From: an uncultured Desulfobacterium sp.
GTDB taxonomy: Bacteria > Desulfobacterota > Desulfobacteria > Desulfobacterales > Desulfobacteraceae
Direction: 5' to 3'
DNA length: 8,232 nt
Assembly: GCA_937124525.1 (NCBI GenBank)
Contig: CAKZLA010000363.1
Span: forward strand, 1 to 8,232
Shown here: positions 1 to 4,191 of the stretch, piece by piece
Numbering within the stretch: the stretch's first letter is position 1
Layout: each line of letters begins with the position of its first letter
Made by a program: the position numbers and the translations under genes
Notes under the pieces: generated by a model
Told to the model about the DNA's origin: nothing
The model's database searches: none
What the model saw: only the letters and a program-made list of their open reading frames with translations

Positions 1-275
1 TGGGCCGCAATGTTTTTTTGTTTTACCACCCCAAGGGTATACTTGCCAACAGGAAAAATTAAAATATCTTTCCCATTTTTTTTAGAAAAAACGGCATATT
101 TAAAATTGCTCCGGCCGATGGTTAAAATGTTTTGACCACAGTTAAAAACCATGTGAGACGTCTGTTCAGCATGTTTCATGGTATTGGCCATAATCTTCCC
201 CCGGTTGTCCAAAAGAATATATTGGTCCACCCCTTTGACCTTGGCAATTTGCAAAAATTCGTTAAAAAAATTCAT
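1..275 (-). CDS. Roadblock/LC7-like protein, partial (3' end outside window)
   Basis: This reading frame starts at an ATG at 275-273 and is still open after 91 codons at the left edge, so the C-terminus is missing. The translation begins MNFFNEFLQIAKVKGVDQ and alternates helix and strand in the way of a roadblock/LC7 domain: an N-terminal helix (1-13), strand YILLDNRGKIMA (19-30), a helix with HMVFNCGQNI (41-50), then strands FKYAVFSKKNGKDILIFPV (58-76) and YTLGVVK (79-85). The family assignment rests on pattern, not a search. No good ribosome-binding site precedes the ATG. The frame stays open upstream to about 503, so in-frame ATGs at 335 or 404 are possible starts, although the extra residues do not look roadblock-like. 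Its orientation and relatedness to the genes at 491-976 and 3383-3772 suggest it belongs to the same GTPase module. LC7 proteins commonly act as GTPase regulators or dimeric adaptors; the partner here is inferred. Confidence 0.7.
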   Translation of the reverse strand, partial: MNFFNEFLQIAKVKGVDQYILLDNRGKIMANTMKHAEQTSHMVFNCGQNILTIGRSNFKYAVFSKKNGKDILIFPVGKYTLGVVKQKNIAA

Positions 276-354
276 TTTATTTTTTGATGCAGGTTCGATC
301 TTTATTTTTATCTTCCAAGTTTTGGCACCCTTCATGCGCTGGTTGGCAATGTAA

Positions 355-432
355 ATGTTTGGCCAGTGCCCCAATTCGCCTATTTGGGACTGCGTAGCAT
401 ACATACTAATGCTATGTGAGCAGGCCAAACGT
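355..432. other. Structured intergenic element: three-way junction of inverted repeats
   Basis: Between two roadblock-like genes the sequence folds as an outer 8-bp stem, GTTTGGCC (357-364) with GGCCAAAC (423-430), enclosing two arms. Arm 1 pairs AGT (365-367) with ACT (389-391) and CCCAA (370-374) with TTGGG (384-388). Arm 2 pairs CGTAGCAT (393-400) with ATGCTATG (409-416), including one G-T wobble. A further A-T and one G-T pair can extend the outer stem. Both wobble pairs are G-U only if the plus strand is the RNA. There is no U-tract, so it is not a standard terminator, and it is not a tRNA (no T-loop, no anticodon arm in the right place). It may be a dispersed miniature element, a structured RNA or an mRNA processing site; the function is unknown. 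Confidence 0.5.
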
Positions 433-490
433 AGGTAAAGATGGGGTGGTGGCCGGATATTTACCAAAAAAGTGTAAAGGATTCCTGAGA

Positions 491-976
491 TCAGGTGAAG
501 GATGTCAAAAACACATCAGACAAATAATCCTGCACATTCCCAGGCAATAAGGGGCCCTTGCAGGCAATGAGAATAAACACATGGGGCTCAATCATCTGAA
601 TTGTCATGTATTTATCAGATATTACTGCCATCATTTGATGGATGTTTGAATCAAAAGACAAGGCTGTGAGAAAACTGGTGGTCAAATATCGTCCCAGAAT
701 ATCAAGATCCACAGTTTTCAAAAATTTGGGCATTTGATTTTTGATGATACCTTTTTTTTCATGGTATAAAAAAACACCGATTATTTCGGGAACCCTGCTA
801 AGTTCTTTTAAAAAAGCATCTCTGTTTTTTATGTTTTCTCTTATTGATATTGACGTCGGAAGGGCATAGGCATTTAAATAGTTGCACAAACTACATCGAA
901 ACACAGCCTTCCCATGCTGGATATGGTTCTTTTTTAATTCATTTTTTTCTCCACAATCTTCACAAAATAGAATCAT
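491..976 (-). CDS. Zinc-ribbon protein with C-terminal roadblock/LC7-like domain
   Basis: This is a 161-residue protein. An N-terminal zinc ribbon uses CEDC (C5, C8) and CSLC (C28, C31), spaced as a typical four-cysteine knuckle. From about residue 62 the sequence PEIIGVFLYHEKKGI begins what looks like a roadblock/LC7 domain: strand, helix with LGRYLTTSFLTAL, then strands MMAVISDKYMTIQMIEP and VFILIACKG, and a closing helix. The ATG at 976 follows the upstream TGA by one base (TGAaATG) and has no Shine-Dalgarno of its own, so translation is probably coupled to the 527-residue protein. A longer in-frame start overlapping the upstream gene is possible but would put unrelated residues before the zinc ribbon. 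The likely role is an adaptor or regulator in the GTPase module encoded by the same operon; the ribbon may bind protein, and nothing specifically points to nucleic acid. The function is inferred. Confidence 0.75.
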   Translation of the reverse strand: MILFCEDCGEKNELKKNHIQHGKAVFRCSLCNYLNAYALPTSISIRENIKNRDAFLKELSRVPEIIGVFLYHEKKGIIKNQMPKFLKTVDLDILGRYLTTSFLTALSFDSNIHQMMAVISDKYMTIQMIEPHVFILIACKGPLLPGNVQDYLSDVFLTSFT

Positions 977-977
977 T

Positions 978-2561
978 TCAATTAAAAAATACGGATTTGA
1001 TTCGTTTCCAAAACCCCTTTGGAGGATCGTCTGGTGGTGTGGGTACGTCAGGAAGAGGTGTTTCCAGGGGTGGATCATCAGAATCAACCAGATCTGAATC
1101 AGTCAATTCTGAACCTGATGATTTATTAATAAATTCAACAAGACACGAAATGGTTTCAAGTAAAAATATTTTATCCGAATCATTTTGCCACAGCGTCTCA
1201 AGGTGGGATATATTCTCATTTACTTTCTGGACTGTTTTTTGTTCGAAACAATTGGCAGGGTCTTTCAGATTTTTTTTCAGATCCAGCAGCACCCCTTTGG
1301 GCAAATCCACATCCACATCATTGGAAACCTCATCCGAAATTTCCTCTTCATATGGAATAATCCCCGCATCAGAATCGGAGATATCAAGACCCTGCTCATC
1401 TTCAGAGAATGGCACACCGTCTGTGTTCCCTGAACTATCCAGATTAAAGAATTGATCTAGACGATTCCCAATTTCCGGTATGGGTTCAGTATCCATGCGC
1501 CGGGGAGTAATGTTCTTAACACCGCCGGCTTCGGCAATGGTATCGGACTGCCCTGACATTGTATTCTCACCACCACCCAGATGAATGGCATCCAGCAAGT
1601 CATCTGCAGATGTTTTTTTAACAGTGAAAAGGTCATCCATGACATCCCTTGGTGCTAAAGTACTCGCTTTTTTACCTGCCAACGCCGGTGTTATACCCCC
1701 AGTGTCCTGGAATTTTTTAGTCAAAGATATCTCATTTTCCGAAAGCACATTCAGGGGCGGGATATCTTCCGATGCCTGGATGGGGGGAGATGTGATATGG
1801 GATAGCGCAGGTTGTACAATGTCATCCCCATGTCCATCTTCGGGTATGGGAAATGCCTTATCCGTCGGTGATCCAGTATCCTTGCTAAACGCCTGAAATC
1901 TTGTAATATCACGTTTTAAAAGTTTTTTCTTTTCATTAAGGGGCATTTCAGGTGTTTCAGTAATTTCTTCAAAATGCTCAAAAACAGAATGTAAAAAAGG
2001 GATGGAATCTGTATGGGCATCTGCCTTTTTGACTGCAAGATACTGCCCGGCATTATTGATAAGTTTTAAAAATGTATAATGGAGCTTATGGTGTTTAAAT
2101 TTTGCCATCAACCGGGTTATCACTTCATTTAAGGCTTTCAGGGTCGCATCTGAAATTTCCCAGTCAATGGCAAAAATAACGGACTTTAGATCCTGTATCT
2201 CTTTATCTGAAACCCGGGGCCCGGAGGTAATGGTTTTTTTCAGCTTATTAAAATGCCGGACACAATGGGATAAAATTTCATTTGTCTGCTCTTTTTCAAA
2301 CTCCGGTGCTTGAACCAATTTGGTAAGCTGCGTGGCAATTAAATCTAAAACCACCACAGCATCTTTATGGGCATTATTTTTTTGGGAGGCAAGATATTTC
2401 CCAATGGATTGCAACATTTTAACAAGGGACATCACAGTAGTATTGTCTTGAAACTGATCTTTAATAGTTAACAGGTGCTTTTGAAATTTATCAATGTTAT
2501 CCGCCTGAATATCGGATTTCAAGGCATCAATGATTTGCTGAAGCTCCATGATTGAATTCAA
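978..2561 (-). CDS. Repeat-containing helical scaffold-like protein of the GTPase operon
   Basis: This 527-residue protein has no family name that I can give with certainty. Residues about 6-112 and 121-227 are two copies of one helical domain, clearest at GKYLASQKNNAHKDAVVVLD (54-73) against GQYLAVKKADAHTDSIPFLH (172-191). Residues about 240-420 form an acidic, Pro/Ser-rich, probably disordered linker that carries short hydrophobic islands such as SADDLLDAIHLGG (318-330) and IGNRLDQFFNL (364-374). Residues 424-482 resemble half of a third copy. After another acidic Pro-rich stretch the protein ends in a basic-aromatic tail, GFWKRIKSVFFN. There is no signal peptide or membrane helix, so it is probably cytoplasmic. 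The start is TTG at 2561, five bases after a perfect AAGGAGG; an ATG at 2549 lies 17 bases from that site and is less likely. It begins 10 nt after the GTPase stop. I infer a scaffold or effector for the GTPase. Confidence 0.8.
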   Translation of the reverse strand: MNSIMELQQIIDALKSDIQADNIDKFQKHLLTIKDQFQDNTTVMSLVKMLQSIGKYLASQKNNAHKDAVVVLDLIATQLTKLVQAPEFEKEQTNEILSHCVRHFNKLKKTITSGPRVSDKEIQDLKSVIFAIDWEISDATLKALNEVITRLMAKFKHHKLHYTFLKLINNAGQYLAVKKADAHTDSIPFLHSVFEHFEEITETPEMPLNEKKKLLKRDITRFQAFSKDTGSPTDKAFPIPEDGHGDDIVQPALSHITSPPIQASEDIPPLNVLSENEISLTKKFQDTGGITPALAGKKASTLAPRDVMDDLFTVKKTSADDLLDAIHLGGGENTMSGQSDTIAEAGGVKNITPRRMDTEPIPEIGNRLDQFFNLDSSGNTDGVPFSEDEQGLDISDSDAGIIPYEEEISDEVSNDVDVDLPKGVLLDLKKNLKDPANCFEQKTVQKVNENISHLETLWQNDSDKIFLLETISCLVEFINKSSGSELTDSDLVDSDDPPLETPLPDVPTPPDDPPKGFWKRIKSVFFN

Positions 2562-2573
2562 AAAAACCTCCTT
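2562..2573 (-). promoter_or_regulatory. Ribosome-binding site overlapping GTPase stop codon
   Basis: AAGGAGG (2573-2567) overlaps the TAA stop of the GTPase gene and sits five bases before TTG at 2561. This placement decides for the TTG start over the ATG at 2549 and implies coupled translation. Confidence 0.7.
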
Positions 2574-3177
2574 AAAAGAACTGATCCTGAATGGATGCCA
2601 ATGTCATGGTTATAATTTTCTTCAAAGTGGGAATAACGTTCCCCCCCCTCAAGGCACTGGCCTCAAATGCTGGTACCTTCAAAAGAGAATTCAAATCCGT
2701 TTGCATGATGTCCGAAGATAAAACAGGGATGTTCAATTCTTTTAAATCTATTTTGTTGTATTGCATGACAAGGGGGATTTTAAAAAGATCAAGATCATAG
2801 GTTTGAAGATTTTCGTATAACTGGTTCAGGGATTCAATGTTTTTTTTACGCTGCTCTTTTTGAACATCGCCCACAAAGACAATACCGTCAACCCCTCTTA
2901 AGACCAATCGCCTGGTGGCATTATATTTTATCTGGCCGGGAACAGTATACAATTGAATGGTGATCTCAAAACCTTTTATCTGCCCTACGTCAAAGGGTAA
3001 AAAATCAAAAAAAAGGGTTCTGTCATCGTGGGTTTTCAAACTGACCATCTCTGTTTTGATCCGGTCTCTGTAATTGTGATTTATATATTCCAGGTTGGTC
3101 GTCTTCCCTCCCCTTCCAGGGCCATAGTAGACGATTTTAATTTGAATTTCTTTGGTTTTTATATTGATGAGCGCCAA
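2572..3177 (-). CDS. MglA-like small GTPase
   Basis: This 201-residue Ras-like GTPase belongs to the MglA family, the polarity and motility switch of Myxococcus and relatives. Visible motifs are P-loop GPGRGGKTT (19-27), switch region THDDRTLFFDFLP (49-61), the family-specific TVPGQ (78-82, where Ras proteins have DxxGQ), base-recognition NKID (141-144) and a SAL-type G5 motif (174-176). R53, T78 and Q82 fall at the same numbers as the M. xanthus MglA residues, as far as I recall that sequence, so catalysis is probably intact. Its length is normal for the family. The start is TTG, six bases after GGGAGG; the product MALINIKTKEIQIKIVYYGP aligns with the usual MglA N-terminus without extension. 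The gene lies between a roadblock gene (205 nt upstream) and the repeat protein (10 nt downstream). It probably cycles between GTP and GDP forms under control of a roadblock partner. The output, such as motility, pili or polar placement, cannot be read from this window. Confidence 0.93.
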   Translation of the reverse strand: MALINIKTKEIQIKIVYYGPGRGGKTTNLEYINHNYRDRIKTEMVSLKTHDDRTLFFDFLPFDVGQIKGFEITIQLYTVPGQIKYNATRRLVLRGVDGIVFVGDVQKEQRKKNIESLNQLYENLQTYDLDLFKIPLVMQYNKIDLKELNIPVLSSDIMQTDLNSLLKVPAFEASALRGGNVIPTLKKIITMTLASIQDQFF

Positions 3178-3183
3178 ATCCGC

Positions 3184-3189
3184 CCTCCC
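3184..3189 (-). promoter_or_regulatory. Ribosome-binding site for the GTPase TTG start
   Basis: GGGAGG is followed by a six-base spacer and then TTG at 3177-3175. No ATG or GTG nearby would give an MglA-like N-terminus, so this site supports the TTG start. Confidence 0.7.
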
Positions 3190-3202
3190 AGGCCCTTTGT
3201 GG

Positions 3203-3220
3203 ATGCAACACTAAGGCCAC
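3203..3220 (-). promoter_or_regulatory. Candidate sigma-54 (-24/-12) promoter of the GTPase gene
   Basis: Read on the minus strand, TGGCCTTAGTGTTGCA (3219-3204) has GG and GC elements exactly 10 bases apart. It matches the sigma-54 consensus at TGGC and TTGCA, but not at the ACG in between. Transcription would start near 3193, leaving a leader of about 16 nt that still contains the GGGAGG ribosome site. If real, the GTPase and downstream genes could be expressed separately from the roadblock gene and would need an enhancer-binding activator. No activator site was recognised. Confidence 0.35.
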
Positions 3221-3251
3221 AATCCAATCATAAGTATCAATAGAGAAATAG

Positions 3252-3350
3252 TCATTTTTCAGGCTGACTTGTTAAGAAAGGGGCCAGACTTGTGCGAATA
3301 TCAAAAAGCGTGGCCAACGAGTAGAAAAATCCCCCATGAACCATGACCAT
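3252..3350 (-). CDS. Possible 32-residue small ORF between roadblock and GTPase genes
   Basis: An ATG at 3350 is preceded by GGTGA four bases upstream and opens a 32-codon frame ending in TGA. The peptide starts MVMVHGGFFYSLATLF and ends TSQPEK, which is hydrophobic in its first half. I recognise no family. It fills much of the 205-nt gap between the roadblock stop and the GTPase start. It may equally be chance; a conserved peptide in relatives would be needed to accept it. Confidence 0.2.
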   Translation of the reverse strand: MVMVHGGFFYSLATLFDIRTSLAPFLTSQPEK

Positions 3351-3382
3351 ATCTTCACCAAAGGATCAAACAGGGCATGAAA

Positions 3383-3772
3383 TCACATGGAAGCATCTAA
3401 AATTTCATTCAGTTCTTTTATGGTTGCTGCCACCTTTAATCTAACCAATCCCAATGAAATATCCTTGTTGAACGTGGAGATAAGCAGCATATCATCATTG
3501 ACTTTACTGAAATGAATACTGGATTTTTCACCCCTGTGAAACAATAAGGAAAATTCAGACTCACCCACAAGTTTTGCCATGGCATCAACCGCTGCAAAAT
3601 TACCGGCGGCAAGGGCTGCAAATGCGGTGGTATCAAAATTGGTACTGCCATTATCATGTTTTGCAATGGCATTTCCCCCCATATCCATAAAAATAACATG
3701 GGCAATTCCCGAGGATATCAGGTTCTTTTTTATTATATTATCAATGGCATTAAGTTGCTTTATATTAAACAT
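3383..3772 (-). CDS. Roadblock/LC7 domain protein (MglB-like)
   Basis: This 129-residue protein is essentially one roadblock/LC7 domain: helix 1-20 (KQLNAIDNIIKKNL), strand IAHVIFMDMGGNAIA (23-37), the central helix TTAFAALAAGNFAAVDAMAKL (48-68), strands EFSLLFHRGEKSSIHFSKV (73-91) and DMLLISTFNK (94-103), and a closing helix (105-127). The ala-rich central helix followed by FSLLFHRG is typical of bacterial LC7 proteins encoded beside small GTPases, such as MglB. MglB dimers act as the GTPase-activating partner of MglA, so this is the best candidate regulator of the GTPase encoded 205 nt downstream. The ATG at 3772 is the first start after an in-frame stop (TAA at 3782-3784). It lacks a Shine-Dalgarno, hinting at a leaderless or weakly translated message. 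It is the first gene of the minus-strand run. Confidence 0.88.
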   Translation of the reverse strand: MFNIKQLNAIDNIIKKNLISSGIAHVIFMDMGGNAIAKHDNGSTNFDTTAFAALAAGNFAAVDAMAKLVGESEFSLLFHRGEKSSIHFSKVNDDMLLISTFNKDISLGLVRLKVAATIKELNEILDASM

Positions 3773-3807
3773 GGCAAGATGTTAACCCAAATAAACAAAT
3801 TGTGCAA
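3773..3807 (-). promoter_or_regulatory. Weak candidate promoter of the roadblock gene
   Basis: On the minus strand TTGCAC (3807-3802) and TAACAT (3784-3779) are 17 bases apart, with three and four matches to the -35 and -10 consensus. Transcription would begin about at the ATG, giving a leaderless transcript, which would fit the absence of a ribosome-binding site. The match is poor. Confidence 0.2.
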
Positions 3808-3929
3808 TATGCGATGCATTTTTCCAGGATGGCACATGAACTATTTAGTGATGCATGGTCACATCATTTTGTAAAAGGGTGTGGCATTTCACAAAAATCG
3901 ATGATAATGTCATCAAGTGATGGAAAATC

Positions 3930-4033
3930 AACTTTCGGACTTGATTATAGGATCGTTATAGGATCGACGGTATCCGTAGAGACCTCACCCTTCGTGGTCC
4001 AACAAAGCCATGTCCGACCCAACCCCGAAAGTT
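3930..4033 (+). promoter_or_regulatory. Possible structured leader of SulP with alternative pairings
   Basis: AACTTTCGG (3930-3938) is perfectly complementary to CCGAAAGTT (4025-4033). The overlapping TCGGAC (3935-3940) is instead complementary to GTCCGA (4012-4017). The two pairings exclude each other. The enclosed sequence also holds small hairpins: ACGG/CCGT (3967-3970 with 3974-3977) and GAC-CAC/GTG-GTC (3981-3999). This is the kind of switchable fold seen in attenuators and riboswitches, but I match it to no known class. Confidence 0.3.
3945..3966. repeat. Tandem 11-bp direct repeat
   Basis: TTATAGGATCG occurs twice back to back (3945-3955 and 3956-3966) with no mismatch. Paired sites at one helical turn spacing can bind a regulator dimer; replication slippage is the simple alternative. 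Confidence 0.7.
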
Positions 4034-4081
4034 AAGATAGAAACAAAATGCTCCAAATCCACAAATTCTCATAACTGCCAC

Positions 4082-4112
4082 GGACAGACCGTATTGGGGA
4101 TCTGGTCTGCCC
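4082..4112 (+). repeat. Stem-loop in the SulP leader
   Basis: CAGACC (4085-4090) pairs with GGTCTG (4104-4109). After one A-C mismatch two more G-C pairs extend the stem to 4082 and 4112, leaving a 13-nt loop. No T-run follows, so it is not an intrinsic terminator. It lies 76 nt before the SulP start. Confidence 0.4.
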
Positions 4113-4177
4113 ACAACAAATATCGAAACTCCAGTTATTACAAATCATTGGACGGAGTTTCTTACAAACAGAAACAC

Positions 4178-4191
4178 AGGAGCTGGCTGTG
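4178..4191 (+). promoter_or_regulatory. Ribosome-binding site and GTG start of SulP
   Basis: AGGAG (4178-4182) lies six bases before GTG at 4189-4191, which supports this non-ATG start. Confidence 0.7.

Larger units (their letters stand above)
3773..4188. other. Divergent intergenic region, roadblock gene / SulP gene
   Basis: This 416-nt stretch has no convincing gene; the two plus-strand open frames in it (3802-4035 and 4010-4192) lack ribosome sites and protein-like composition. The left part (3773-3925) is plain AT-rich sequence in front of the minus-strand roadblock gene. The right part (3930-4188) would be the leader of the SulP gene. It holds tandem repeats, several short hairpins and a long-range inverted repeat, described in separate entries. 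I could not place a convincing sigma-70 promoter for SulP. Confidence 0.6.

Noticed and set aside
357..430. tRNA or tRNA-like gene, because of the cloverleaf shape and 74-nt length
   Set aside because: There is no T-loop consensus, anticodon arm or discriminator arrangement on either strand; there are two inner arms, not three.
357..430. Integron attC site
   Set aside because: The outer arms run GTTTGGCC...GGCCAAAC, the reverse of the required RYYYAAC...GTTRRRY order, and no integrase or cassette is visible.
844..1455. 203-codon plus-strand open frame
   Set aside because: It lies opposite the scaffold and zinc-ribbon genes, is Ser-rich in an antisense-like way, and has no ribosome site or family resemblance.
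3773..3790. GG-N10-GC (sigma-54-like) spacing directly before the roadblock ATG
   Set aside because: Transcription would begin inside the gene, after the start codon, and only the TTGC half matches well.
3802..4035. 77-codon plus-strand open frame before SulP
   Set aside because: It has no ribosome site, spans the tandem repeats and hairpins, and its composition does not look like a protein.
4001..4042. Resemblance to the 5S rRNA segment around CCCGAA and GAAGTTAAG
   Set aside because: Only a short stretch (ACCCCGAAAGTTAAG) is similar; the rest of the 5S fold and flanking stems are absent.
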